A stretch of 13,287 nt of DNA from an uncultured Clostridia bacterium (GCA_946615785.1 CAMOIA010000011.1:1-13287); one strand, 5' to 3'. Numbered from the stretch's first letter, positions 1-7,567 are shown. The notes: generated by a model not told the origin, from the letters alone. Program-made: numbers and translations.

Positions 1-648
1 CCAGGAGGGGAAAATGGGCGCGCCTTCCAGACGATCGGAATGAACCCAGTTGAGCCATTCGTCGGCGTATCTGGTTTGAACGGGGCCGGCGGAAGCGCTG
101 TCAAAGCCTTCGTAGATCTGTTTGGTGGAAAGGCTGTCGGCGCTCTTTAGCAGCACCAGGTGCATGACGGGAACGGGCTTTGCGAGCGGGGTGAGGATCT
201 CGCCGATGCCGCCTACGCGCATGGGCTGATCGTGCAGGCAGTACGGAATATCCGCACCCAGACGGCAGCCGATGGATTCGAGCGTTTCGATGGGGAGCTG
301 AAGGTTCCAGAGCAAGTTTAACGCAAGGAGTGCCGCGGCTGCGTCCGCACTGCCGCCTCCAAGCCCGGCCCCGGTGGGGATGCGCTTTGTGAGCGTGATG
401 GCGGCACCCCGGCCGCAGCGCCCGCTCCGCAAAGCCTCCGCCGCGCGCAGGACCAGGTTCCGGCGGTCCGTCGGGACGGCGCCGTCGGATGAAACGACGG
501 TAAGCGTAAGCGCGTCTGCAGGCTCGATTTGCAGCGTATCGTACAGACTGATGCGCTGCATGATCGAATCCAGCGTGTGGTAGCCGTCCGCGCGCTTTTC
601 AAGGATTTGCAGGGTCCAGTTGATTTTCGCGGGGACGTCAATGGTCAT
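1..648 (-). CDS. ispE: 4-diphosphocytidyl-2-C-methyl-D-erythritol kinase IspE (partial, 3' end cut by window edge)
   Basis: GHMP-family kinase of the MEP isoprenoid pathway that phosphorylates the 2-hydroxyl of CDP-ME in the cytosol using ATP. The 216 visible residues start MTIDVPAKINWTLQI and contain the family N-terminal motif AKIN with Lys8, followed by RADGYHTLDSIMQ, where RxDGYHxL is typical of IspE. The glycine-rich ATP loop PTGAGLGGGS lies at residues 91-100, and Asp133 in LGADIPYC matches the catalytic aspartate. Full-length IspE is about 285-300 residues, so roughly a quarter is missing beyond base 1. The ATG lies inside the last codons of the upstream histidine kinase (11-nt overlap), with a GGAGGG ribosome site within kinase codons, suggesting translational coupling. 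Trp11 replaces the usual Leu after AKIN, a minor oddity. The family assignment is firm. Confidence 0.95.
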   Translation of the reverse strand, partial: MTIDVPAKINWTLQILEKRADGYHTLDSIMQRISLYDTLQIEPADALTLTVVSSDGAVPTDRRNLVLRAAEALRSGRCGRGAAITLTKRIPTGAGLGGGSADAAAALLALNLLWNLQLPIETLESIGCRLGADIPYCLHDQPMRVGGIGEILTPLAKPVPVMHLVLLKSADSLSTKQIYEGFDSASAGPVQTRYADEWLNWVHSDRLEGAPIFPSW

Positions 649-2137
649 AATTCTTTTTTCCCTCCGGCGCCTTGCCCGCTTCCAGGGTGATTTCAAAATC
701 CGCTCCGTGCTCGCCGGACACAAGGCGGATGGTCTGTCCGTGCTTTTCCATGATGATCTTGCAGATCGCAAGCCCGAGGCCCGTTCCCTTGCCCACCGTG
801 TGCGCTTTATCGGCCTTGTAGAAGCGCTCGAAGATGTGGTTTGCGTCCTCCGGAAGAATGCCGATCCCGTTGTCCTTGACGTGGAGATGGACGGTATTTT
901 CCCTGGTTTCCGTCGTGATGGTGATGCTTCCGTTTTCGGGGGTGTATTTGATGGCGTTGTCCAGCAGATTGATGAGCACCTGCTGGATCTGCTCAAGGTC
1001 CGCGCGGACGAAGCAGCTTTCCGTTTCAAAAACCGGCTCCAGTTCCATGGATTTTTCTTCCAGCTGGGGAATCTTGCTGATGATGGTGCGCCGGACCAGC
1101 TCGTTGATATCAAAGTCGGAAAGCGCGAGCGCTACGTCCTGCCGCTCCATTCGGGAGAGGTTCAGCATGCTGTTGATCAGCGCGCTCAGGCGGTTCGTCT
1201 CGCTGACGATGATGTTCAGGTATTTCGGATAATCCTCTTTGGCCACCGTGCCGTCGAGCATGCCGTTTGCAAAGCCGTGAATGGAGGTGATGGGGGAGCG
1301 CACTTCATGGGAAATGTTGGCGATGAAATCCTTGCGGGACTGCTCGCTCGTCGCAAGATCGTCCGCCATCTGGTTGAAGGAATCGGCAAGCACCTGCACT
1401 TCCCTGCAGCCCTTGCCGGCGGCGCGCACGGAAAAGTCGCCTTTGGCAAAGGCGGCGGAAACCCCGGCTGCGTCGGACAGGGGCTTTGTGAGAAGGTACG
1501 CGGCGATGAACACAATGAGCATCGAGACCAGGAAGACGCCGCAGGCCGACGCAACGGTTTCCCAGAGGAGCCTCTGCTCGGACGCGTGCAGGGTGGAAGC
1601 GGGCGCTTCCAGGAGGACGACGCCCATCACGGTGATGGTTTTGGAAAGCGAATTGGTCTGCGTCCACGGAACGGCGATCGTGACCGAACCGTCGCTTTTT
1701 TGGGTTTCGATCACCTGTTCGCCCTGCGTGGCACGGCTGATGTACGCGCTTAACGTGTCCATGGAGGGAATAAGGGAGGCGGCCTTTGTCAGGTCGTCGT
1801 CATTTGTGTAATAGGCGTTGGCGGTGCCGTCCCGGGAGACGGTGAGCGTGTACGCGCCGAAGGCGTTCAGGATCTGCTCGCTTTTTTGATTCAGAAATTC
1901 CCTGGTCGCCGTGGAAGAGGAGGAGCTCAGGCGATAGTAGCTCTCACTCTGAAGGCTGGCGGCCAGATAGCTCATATCCCTTGCCTGCAGCTTCATTTCG
2001 TCCAGCTTGTTTGTCAGGCGCTCGTTTCTGACGGTGAAGTAAAGCATGGAAAAGAGCGCGCAGACAAGAACCAGAAGAATGGCTGCAAACGTGAGCATCA
2101 GGCGTGACAGCATGCTGCGTTTCATATGATTATCCAT
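638..2137 (-). CDS. Membrane sensor histidine kinase (HAMP-HisKA-HATPase_c)
   Basis: A 499-residue transmembrane kinase of a two-component system; autophosphorylates on His and passes phosphate to the adjacent regulator. Order: TM1 at about 11-34, an extracytoplasmic region of about 155 residues (37-192) that I do not recognise, TM2 at about 195-216, HAMP linker (about 217-268), and HisKA with the phospho-acceptor His277 in NISHEVRSPITS. The ATPase domain has the N box LLDNAIKYTP (Asn394), G1 DNGIG (422-426), an F box FERFY and G2 GKGTGLGLA (449-457). All catalytic residues are intact. The chosen start has an AAGGGA site just upstream, whereas the internal Met5 lacks one. It follows the regulator after 102 nt and overlaps ispE by 11 nt. 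Its signal is unknown; architecture alone would fit PhoR/ResE-type kinases, but naming it would be a guess. Confidence 0.95.
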   Translation of the reverse strand: MDNHMKRSMLSRLMLTFAAILLVLVCALFSMLYFTVRNERLTNKLDEMKLQARDMSYLAASLQSESYYRLSSSSSTATREFLNQKSEQILNAFGAYTLTVSRDGTANAYYTNDDDLTKAASLIPSMDTLSAYISRATQGEQVIETQKSDGSVTIAVPWTQTNSLSKTITVMGVVLLEAPASTLHASEQRLLWETVASACGVFLVSMLIVFIAAYLLTKPLSDAAGVSAAFAKGDFSVRAAGKGCREVQVLADSFNQMADDLATSEQSRKDFIANISHEVRSPITSIHGFANGMLDGTVAKEDYPKYLNIIVSETNRLSALINSMLNLSRMERQDVALALSDFDINELVRRTIISKIPQLEEKSMELEPVFETESCFVRADLEQIQQVLINLLDNAIKYTPENGSITITTETRENTVHLHVKDNGIGILPEDANHIFERFYKADKAHTVGKGTGLGLAICKIIMEKHGQTIRLVSGEHGADFEITLEAGKAPEGKKNYDH

Positions 2138-2239
2138 CGATTCCCTTCAGGCAGAATGGTTTTTCGTATGCCCTGGATGCAGGCGGCGCGCATGATCCAT
2201 GGCATGCGGGCGATAAGCCGTCGTTTGTTTGCCCCGGTC

Positions 2240-2959
2240 TCAGCTCTTGACCTCGAATTTGTAGCCGACGCCCCAGACCGTTTTGATCTGCCAGCCGAAC
2301 TTTTCGCTGTTCACCAGTTTTTCCCGGAGGCGTTTGATATGGACGTCCACGGTGCGGCTGTCCCCGTAAAAGTCGAACCCCCAGACCTGCTCGAGCAATT
2401 GTTCGCGCGTGAAAACATGGTTCTGGTGAGAGGCGAGGTAGTAGAGCACTTCCAGTTCCTTTGGGGGCATCTCGATGACCGTGCCGTTGAAGACGACCTC
2501 GTAGGTTTCAAGGCTGATGGAAAGGCCGGGAAAGCGGAGCGTGTTGTCGTTGACCGTGGGCTCTGGCGGCGCTTCGTCCCGCACGGTGCGGCGGAGAACC
2601 GCCTTGATGCGGGCGACCAGCTCCTTTGGCTCAAAGGGCTTGGTGATGTAATCGTCCGCGCCAAGCTCCAGCCCGAGGACCTTGTCAAAGGTGTCGTCCT
2701 TGGCCGTCAGCATGATGATGGGCACCCGGCTGTCCCTGCGGATTTCCTTGAGCACCTGCCAGCCGTCCATGCCGGGAAGCATCACGTCCAGCACGATCAG
2801 GTCGGCGCCCTGCTCGCGGAACGAGGCGACGGCGGTATCGCCGCGGTCGCATACGCGGCAGTCATAGCCTTCCTTGGAGATGTAAAGGTTCAGAAGCTGG
2901 GCGATGTTCTGGTCGTCGTCTACGATTAAAACCCTGTTCTGTTCTTTTTTTTCGGACAT
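2240..2959 (-). CDS. OmpR/PhoB-family response regulator
   Basis: A 239-residue cytoplasmic transcription regulator. The receiver domain (about 8-125) shows the acidic pocket VDDD (14-16), the phospho-acceptor Asp58 in LDVMLPG, Thr85 and the invariant Lys107 in TKP. A winged-helix domain (about 138-237) ends in the OmpR-type recognition helix and wing, SRTVDVHIKRLREKL followed by WGVGYKFE. Everything needed for phosphorylation-dependent DNA binding is present. An excellent AGGAGG site five bases before the ATG overlaps the mutS2 stop codon, and only nine bases separate the two genes, so it is cotranscribed with mutS2. Its partner kinase is next downstream. Regulon and signal cannot be read from the window. 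Confidence 0.96.
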   Translation of the reverse strand: MSEKKEQNRVLIVDDDQNIAQLLNLYISKEGYDCRVCDRGDTAVASFREQGADLIVLDVMLPGMDGWQVLKEIRRDSRVPIIMLTAKDDTFDKVLGLELGADDYITKPFEPKELVARIKAVLRRTVRDEAPPEPTVNDNTLRFPGLSISLETYEVVFNGTVIEMPPKELEVLYYLASHQNHVFTREQLLEQVWGFDFYGDSRTVDVHIKRLREKLVNSEKFGWQIKTVWGVGYKFEVKS

Positions 2960-2968
2960 GGGAACCTC

Positions 2969-5323
2969 CTATTTCAGCATGACGATGGTCACGCCGTCTT
3001 CGCCCTCGCCGTACATGCCGAGCCTGTAGCTTTTGACGTGGGCGTGTTTTTTCAGGTGCTGCTGGATGCCGGTGCGAAGGATGCCCGTGCCTTTGCCGTG
3101 CACCAGGGTGACCTCGTGCAGGCCGGCCAGATACGCTTCGTCAAGATACCGGTCCGCCGCGTCGATGGCTTCCTCCAGGTTCATTCCGCGCAGGTCGCAA
3201 GATAACGGAACCGAAACGATGCGGATCCCTTTGGACGCGTTGACGGCGCTCTTTGCTTTTTTCTCCGGCGCGGACGCCTTCAGGCGCAGCTGGGCAAGGG
3301 GCGTTTTCATTTTCATGCTGCCGGCCTGCACCAGCACGTCGGCCTTTGCGTCCGGCGGCGAGAGCACGGTGCCCTGCGTGTGCAGGGTGAGGATTTCGAC
3401 GGTGTCGCCTTCATGCACCGTTTCGGGCGGCGCGGACATGGAAGCGTCCTCCGGCGAAATGCCGTCCGAAAACAGGTCCAGGCTCCTGTCCAGCTTCCGC
3501 TTCAGCTTTCCGGCTTCGGTCACGGAATCCGCGTTTTTTTTGACGGTGCGCATGTCGGAAAGGATCTGCTCGGCTTCCCGCCGGGCTTTTTCGACGATCC
3601 TGCGCGCTTCTTCCCGGGCTTTCTTATCGGCGTTCTGGCGGGTGGCCTGGACGGTTTTATACAATTCCTCCGCCTCGTTTTTCAGCCGCACGGTTTCTGC
3701 GTGCGCTTCCTCCGCCAGCTGGCGCTCCTTTTCCGCGACCTGCCTGTGGTATTCGGCATTGGCGATGACGTCCTCAAAGCGGATGTTTTCGCGGCTCAGC
3801 AGTTCCTTCGCGTCCGCGATCAGGTCCTCCGAAAGGCCGAGGCGGCGGGATATTTCAAACGCGTTGGATTTGCCGGGGATGCCGATGGAGAGCCGGTAGG
3901 TGGGGCGGAGGGTCGAAACGTCGAATTCCACGCTGGCGTTTTCCACGTTCCTGCTGGTCAGGGCATAGGATTTCAGTTCGCTGTAGTGGGTCGTGGCGGC
4001 GGCCCGGATGCCCCTTTTGGTGAGGCTTTCCAGAATGGCCTGGGCCAGCGCGGCGCCTTCGGTGGGGTCGGTGCCCGCGCCGAGCTCGTCAAAGAGCACA
4101 AGGTCGTTTTCCTGAACCTCTCTCATGATGGCGACGATATTGGTCATGTGGGAAGAAAAGGTGGAGAGGGACTGTTCGATGGACTGCTCGTCGCCGATGT
4201 CCGCATAGATTTCGTGGAACACCGCAAGCTCGCTGCCGAGATCGGCTGGGATGTGGAGACCGGCCTGGGCCATCAGGCAGAAAAGGCCGATGGTCTTGAG
4301 CGTGACGGTTTTGCCGCCGGTGTTCGGGCCGGTGATCACAAGGGTCGTGAACAGGTCGCCGAGCCAGAGGGTGGAGGGCACGACGGCATCCGGCGGAATC
4401 AGGGGATGGCGGGCGCGGTTGAGACGGATGCGGCCTTCCGTGTTCATCTTCGGTTCGACCGCGTGCAGGTTCCGGGCGTATTCGCCCTTGGCGAAGATAA
4501 AGTCCAGCCTGGTCAGAAGCTCGATATTGCTCAGGATCTGCGCGGCGGAGCCGCTCACCCTTGCGGACAGCGCCGCCAGAATGCGCTCGATCTCGTTTCG
4601 CTCCTTGGCGTGCCATTCCTTGAGATCGTTGCCGAGATCCACCACGGCCATGGGTTCGATGTAGAGGGTTGCGCCGGTGGCGCTCTGATCGTGAACCAGG
4701 CCGGGCACCTGCTGGCGGTATTCCTGTTTGACCGGCAGCACGTAGCGGTTGTTGCGGATGGTGACGATGGGCTCCATCAGGTATTTCGCGTACGCGCTTC
4801 CGTGTGTCATCTGGGTCAGCTTGTCCTTGATGCGCTCGTTGCAGATGCGGATGTGGCGGCGGATATCGGCGAGCTCCTGACTGGCGTGGTCGGAAATCTC
4901 GTCCTGGCTGATGATGGCGCTTGTGATTTCTTCGCTGAGCGAATGCAGCGGCTGCAGAAGGGAGGCCATGGAGGTGATGAGGGGGGTATTCTCCCGGTCT
5001 GTCACCAGGGTCTGCCGCACGGATTCGGCGCACCTTAGCAGCGACGCGATGGAAAGCAGCACGCCGGGGGAGCAGGTGGCCCCTTTTTCGGCGAGGTGGA
5101 CGTAATCGGACACGTCCGAAAAGGCCTGCATGGGGTTCTGGCCGATGTAGGTGATGGTAATGACGGCTTCTTCGGTTTCCTGCTGCAGAAGGCGAATGTC
5201 CTCAAGGCTGCTGGAGGGCTCAAGGGCCAGGCAGCAGGCCTTGCCGCTGTCGCTCTGCGCGCAGGCGGCGAGCAGTTTTACGATTTTGTCAAATTCGAGC
5301 ACTTTCAGTGCGCGGCTGTTCAT
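2969..5323 (-). CDS. mutS2: Endonuclease MutS2 (MutS ATPase plus Smr nuclease)
   Basis: A 784-residue MutS2. In this family the MutS-type ATPase dimer binds branched DNA or, in Bacillus, collided ribosomes, and the C-terminal Smr domain cleaves nucleic acid or helps split ribosomes. Visible parts: the conserved opening MNSRALKVLEFDKI, a core and lever region, Walker A GPNTGGKT (332-339), Walker B LVLFDELGAGTDP (Asp412-Glu413), a charged coiled coil (about 515-620), a KOW-like segment (about 630-680), and a Smr domain (about 705-784) with DLRGM at 710-714 and HGKGTG at 742-747. Length and motifs are normal, so it looks functional. A longer reading frame begins 12 residues upstream at 5359, but only the ATG at 5323 has a proper AAGGAG site and matches the family N-terminus. 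It heads a run with the two-component genes and ispE. No convincing promoter of its own was found. Confidence 0.97.
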   Translation of the reverse strand: MNSRALKVLEFDKIVKLLAACAQSDSGKACCLALEPSSSLEDIRLLQQETEEAVITITYIGQNPMQAFSDVSDYVHLAEKGATCSPGVLLSIASLLRCAESVRQTLVTDRENTPLITSMASLLQPLHSLSEEITSAIISQDEISDHASQELADIRRHIRICNERIKDKLTQMTHGSAYAKYLMEPIVTIRNNRYVLPVKQEYRQQVPGLVHDQSATGATLYIEPMAVVDLGNDLKEWHAKERNEIERILAALSARVSGSAAQILSNIELLTRLDFIFAKGEYARNLHAVEPKMNTEGRIRLNRARHPLIPPDAVVPSTLWLGDLFTTLVITGPNTGGKTVTLKTIGLFCLMAQAGLHIPADLGSELAVFHEIYADIGDEQSIEQSLSTFSSHMTNIVAIMREVQENDLVLFDELGAGTDPTEGAALAQAILESLTKRGIRAAATTHYSELKSYALTSRNVENASVEFDVSTLRPTYRLSIGIPGKSNAFEISRRLGLSEDLIADAKELLSRENIRFEDVIANAEYHRQVAEKERQLAEEAHAETVRLKNEAEELYKTVQATRQNADKKAREEARRIVEKARREAEQILSDMRTVKKNADSVTEAGKLKRKLDRSLDLFSDGISPEDASMSAPPETVHEGDTVEILTLHTQGTVLSPPDAKADVLVQAGSMKMKTPLAQLRLKASAPEKKAKSAVNASKGIRIVSVPLSCDLRGMNLEEAIDAADRYLDEAYLAGLHEVTLVHGKGTGILRTGIQQHLKKHAHVKSYRLGMYGEGEDGVTIVMLK

Positions 5324-5330
5324 GCTTTCA

Positions 5331-5336
5331 CTCCTT
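5331..5336 (-). promoter_or_regulatory. Ribosome binding site deciding the mutS2 start
   Basis: AAGGAG on the minus strand, seven bases before the ATG at 5323. It supports that start over the in-frame ATG at 5359, which has no comparable site. Confidence 0.85.
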
Positions 5337-5386
5337 GTTTGGAACGTAAGGACCGGCATTTGCTAAAGTGGCGGGGAAGGGGGAAA

Positions 5387-5414
5387 ACAAAAAACGGATG
5401 GTGACCCACCCGTT
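5387..5414 (-). terminator. Intrinsic terminator of the zapA operon
   Basis: On the minus strand ACGGGTGG, loop GTCA, CCATCCGT form a gap-free 8-bp stem with one G-T pair (9 bp counting a flanking A-T pair), followed directly by TTTTTTG and further T-rich sequence. It lies about 15 bases after the zapA stop, in the 105-nt gap before mutS2, so it separates the two minus-strand units. Confidence 0.88.
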
Positions 5415-5428
5415 GCGCCGCTTCGCGC

Positions 5429-5746
5429 CTATTCCTTCGGGGGCTGGGCCACAGGATCGGCTTCGGAGGCGGTTTTCTTTTGAACAAGGTACAGCTGCCT
5501 GCGCAGGCGCGTGATTTCATCCTGCGCGGTGAGCAGCTCGTCGGCAAGGGAGAGCGCGGTGATCACCGCGGCGTCGTCGCGGCCGACGAAATTGGATTTC
5601 AGGGTTTCGGAAAGCCGGCGGTCGGTGTAAACGGCCAGACGCCGGACGTGCTCGGCGGAGTCTGCGCTGCGAATGGTGTAATTGCGCCCCGCCAGTTTCA
5701 GGGAATAGGTCTGTACTTCTTTGTTCGGCATGTTTGTTTCATCCAT
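5429..5746 (-). CDS. zapA: Cell division protein ZapA
   Basis: A 105-residue small cytoplasmic protein that in known systems bundles FtsZ protofilaments at the division site. The N-terminal half matches the ZapA globular head (LKLAGRNYTIRSADSAEHVR, then a VYTDRRLSE segment); the middle and C-terminal part (about 55-95) is a long amphipathic helix, ALSLADELLTAQDEITRLRR, expected to form the coiled-coil dimer. Its ATG overlaps the stop of the cyclophilin gene as TAATG, so its translation is likely coupled. A second ATG five codons in (5731) is an alternative start; neither has a strong ribosome site. An intrinsic terminator follows. In many Firmicutes zapA sits just before mutS2, as here. Confidence 0.9.
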   Translation of the reverse strand: MDETNMPNKEVQTYSLKLAGRNYTIRSADSAEHVRRLAVYTDRRLSETLKSNFVGRDDAAVITALSLADELLTAQDEITRLRRQLYLVQKKTASEADPVAQPPKE

Positions 5747-6270
5747 TAATATTGATCGAAGGGATAATTATGCCCTTCCGTGTCCACGCGGATGCTTTTG
5801 ATGACGGCGGGGGTGAGGGGCTTGTCGTTTGCGTCCCTGGGCAGCATGACGATTTTTTCGACGTATTCCATGCCCTCAAGCACCTTGCCGAACGCGGCGT
5901 AATTGCCGTCCAGATGCGGCGCCGCCGCGACCATGATAAAGAACTGGGAGCCGGCGGAATCCGGCAGCATGCTGCGGGCCATGCTGATCACGCCGTAGGT
6001 GTGCTTGATGGGATTGGGGATGCCGTTGTTTGCAAATTCGCCCTTGATGCTGTATCCGGGATTGCCGGTGCCGTTACCCCTGGGGCAGCCGCCCTGAATC
6101 ATGAAATTGGGGATGACCCGGTGGAAGGTCAGCGAATCGTAGAAGCCGGAATTGGCGAGCGCCGAAAAATTGCCGACCGACTGGGGCGCGTATTCAGGGT
6201 AGAGTTCTCCGCGGATTTCGCCGCCGTTTTCGAGCAGGATGGTGAACTTTGGATGAAAAACTTCGCTCAT
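5746..6270 (-). CDS. Cyclophilin-type peptidyl-prolyl cis-trans isomerase
   Basis: A 174-residue single-domain cyclophilin that should catalyse cis-trans isomerisation of Xaa-Pro bonds. The catalytic signature FHRVIPNFMIQGG carries the Arg51, Phe56 and Gln59 equivalents of the classic active site; GSQFFI and HLDGNYAAFGKV follow in the expected order. His replaces the Trp of the human drug-binding loop, which is normal in bacteria. There is no signal peptide or lipobox, so it acts in the cytoplasm. The start is the ATG at 6270, which has GAGGAGGTG eight bases upstream; a GTG three codons earlier lies inside that ribosome site and is unlikely. The site overlaps the stop of the upstream VanY-like gene, and the 3' end overlaps zapA by one base, so it is the middle gene of an operon. 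Confidence 0.96.
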   Translation of the reverse strand: MSEVFHPKFTILLENGGEIRGELYPEYAPQSVGNFSALANSGFYDSLTFHRVIPNFMIQGGCPRGNGTGNPGYSIKGEFANNGIPNPIKHTYGVISMARSMLPDSAGSQFFIMVAAAPHLDGNYAAFGKVLEGMEYVEKIVMLPRDANDKPLTPAVIKSIRVDTEGHNYPFDQY

Positions 6271-6278
6271 GACTTGCA

Positions 6279-6284
6279 CCTCCT
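6279..6284 (-). promoter_or_regulatory. Ribosome binding site deciding the cyclophilin start
   Basis: AGGAGG on the minus strand with eight bases to the ATG at 6270. It overlaps the TGA of the preceding gene (6284-6286), so the two cistrons are probably translationally linked. Confidence 0.85.
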
Positions 6285-7411
6285 CAGTATTCCATCGCGA
6301 CGATGATGCCGCCCATATTGTCCGTTGAAGCCGTGTAGGATACGCAGTTTGAGGTGACGGACACGTTCACGTCAGCCGTGGTGTCGCCGCCGGATGTGCG
6401 CACGATTTCGTATTTGAGCACGCCGTCCTCATAAACGGCGATGTGCGGGTGCTGCGCAAGGTATTCGATGTATTCCTCCATGCAGAAGTCCATGCTGTGC
6501 ATGACGGCGGCGTTGGCCTTTCCGACGTAGCGGTAGATCCTGAGCCGCTTGCTTTCGCCCGTTTTGAAGGATTTGTCCACGACGCTCGTGTTCGGATAGC
6601 CGATCACCGGGAAGCGGAAGATGATGCCGTAGCGCCAGCCGTTGTCAAGCAGCCAGTCGCTGTGGCCGCTGGCCTCGAATTTTTCGGCGTTGAAGGCGCT
6701 GTCGTCCTTGCGCCATTTGTGAATGCGGAAGGAAAAGCCGCTCTGGTATTCGCTGGTGCCGGGATAATTGACGCTCTGGATCACTTTTTCGATCAGCGCG
6801 TCGCCGGTAAGGCGGCTTGTATACTTGGCTTCTTCCTTCTGATAGTTTTCCGTCTGCTGGGCCATCGTGCGGTAGCCCTCTTCGATGAGGTAGTTTTCAA
6901 ACCCGTCTTCCGCCGCGGCGTTCAGCATTTCGGTGATGGCGTCGATCGCGACGGGGAAGAGGCGCACGCTGGAGCCGGAAACGGGGATGGTTTTGCTGAC
7001 GCTGAGGATGGAGACGATGTGCTCTTCGGGGAAATCGCTCGGCAGGGAATGCCAGCGGTTCAAAAGCAGCATGCCGCCTTCAAGCAGCTCGTTGCGCGTG
7101 ACCGTGACGGTCCTTGGGGAGGTGAGCGCGAAGCCGGTCAGATCGACCACTTCAAGCCCGATGCCGTTGGGCTGCGGCCGCTCGACGACGCTGTTGGTCG
7201 CAAGGGTGGCCTGGTATTCCGCAACGGCCTCGCTGTGCTGGCGCACAAGCTCGGAATTGGTCTGCTCCACCGCGTTCTGGGCGCTTGTCAGCTGGGATTT
7301 GGACTGGCTGTCCAGGAAAAACCAGGCGCCGCCGAAAATCAGCGCGAGCACCGCAAGCACGATCGCAATATGGGTAAGACGTTTATAGGCGTCTTTGCGT
7401 GTTTTTGCCAT
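6284..7411 (-). CDS. Membrane-anchored VanY-like (peptidase M15B) protein with lost zinc ligands, probable pseudoenzyme
   Basis: A 375-residue protein with one N-terminal TM (about 13-34), a short helical stalk (about 35-70) and an extracytoplasmic domain resembling VanY/LdcB D,D- or L,D-carboxypeptidases, which trim peptidoglycan stems. Fold signatures: IEEGYRTMAQQTENYQ (family SGYRSxxxQ, Arg kept), PGTSEYQSGFSFRI (family SEHQTGLAVDI), WRYGIIFRFP (family YGFILRYP), RIYRYVG (family EPWHFRYVG) and CMEEYIEYL. The expected zinc ligands and catalytic acid are replaced: His by Tyr222, Asp by Arg229, Glu by Arg289, His by Ile292. A beta-rich tail of about 55 residues follows. It is therefore likely inactive as a zinc peptidase and may bind cell wall or regulate. 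I chose the ATG at 7411 because GGTGA lies five bases upstream; ATG 7423 is possible. First main gene of the operon with the cyclophilin and zapA. Confidence 0.82.
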   Translation of the reverse strand: MAKTRKDAYKRLTHIAIVLAVLALIFGGAWFFLDSQSKSQLTSAQNAVEQTNSELVRQHSEAVAEYQATLATNSVVERPQPNGIGLEVVDLTGFALTSPRTVTVTRNELLEGGMLLLNRWHSLPSDFPEEHIVSILSVSKTIPVSGSSVRLFPVAIDAITEMLNAAAEDGFENYLIEEGYRTMAQQTENYQKEEAKYTSRLTGDALIEKVIQSVNYPGTSEYQSGFSFRIHKWRKDDSAFNAEKFEASGHSDWLLDNGWRYGIIFRFPVIGYPNTSVVDKSFKTGESKRLRIYRYVGKANAAVMHSMDFCMEEYIEYLAQHPHIAVYEDGVLKYEIVRTSGGDTTADVNVSVTSNCVSYTASTDNMGGIIVAMEY

Positions 7412-7448
7412 AAGTGTCACCATCCTTAAGGCTTTTGATGAAGATCAT
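7383..7448 (-). CDS. Putative 21-residue upstream ORF overlapping the VanY-like gene start
   Basis: A short frame beginning MIFIKSLKDGDTYGK and ending TAA at 7383-7385. Its ATG has the best ribosome site of the region (AAGGAGG, eight bases upstream, 7457-7463). It overlaps the first 29 bases of the VanY-like gene in another frame, so ribosomes on it would cross that start. It may be a leader peptide that tunes translation, or the ribosome site may feed the main gene indirectly. No similarity is recognised, and the expected transcription start lies within or at the end of its ribosome site, which weakens the case. Confidence 0.4.
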   Translation of the reverse strand: MIFIKSLKDGDTYGKNTQRRL

Positions 7449-7464
7449 AAAATTAACCTCCTTA

Positions 7465-7493
7465 CTTATATCATGAAAGCGGAAAAAAGTCAA
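7465..7493 (-). promoter_or_regulatory. Promoter of the VanY-like/cyclophilin/zapA operon
   Basis: On the minus strand TTGACT (7488-7493), a 17-bp spacer and TATAAG (7465-7470), a near-consensus housekeeping sigma promoter. Expected transcription start is near 7458, about 47 bases before the chosen start of the VanY-like gene. Confidence 0.8.
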
Positions 7494-7567
7494 TTCAGTA
7501 CTTTGCATATACCGCATGCAGGACAACAAATGAGCAATGAATGGATATGAAAGGCGCGTATTTGCGC

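Noticed and set aside
620..1753. A 377-codon plus-strand frame opposite the histidine kinase
   Set aside because: Shadow of the kinase gene, with no family features.
3380..5038. A 552-codon plus-strand frame opposite mutS2
   Set aside because: Mirror frame of a GC-rich gene. The composition is unnatural and there is no ribosome site or motif, and MutS2 is unmistakable on the other strand.
5324..5390. A possible mutS2 promoter (TTGTTT then TTTAGC with 17-bp spacing)
   Set aside because: Only three of six bases match in each box, so I could not support it. The mutS2 promoter remains unidentified.
7401..7411. A programmed frameshift joining the upstream ORF to the VanY-like frame
   Set aside because: The overlap has only a run of five A residues (GGCAAAAACACG) and no canonical X_XXY_YYZ slippery heptamer or downstream stem, and the main gene has its own start.
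7554..7567. GCGC...GCGC dyad just upstream of the -35 at 7568
   Set aside because: Four-base arms of pure GC are frequent by chance in this GC-rich DNA. It could be a regulator site, but nothing supports it.
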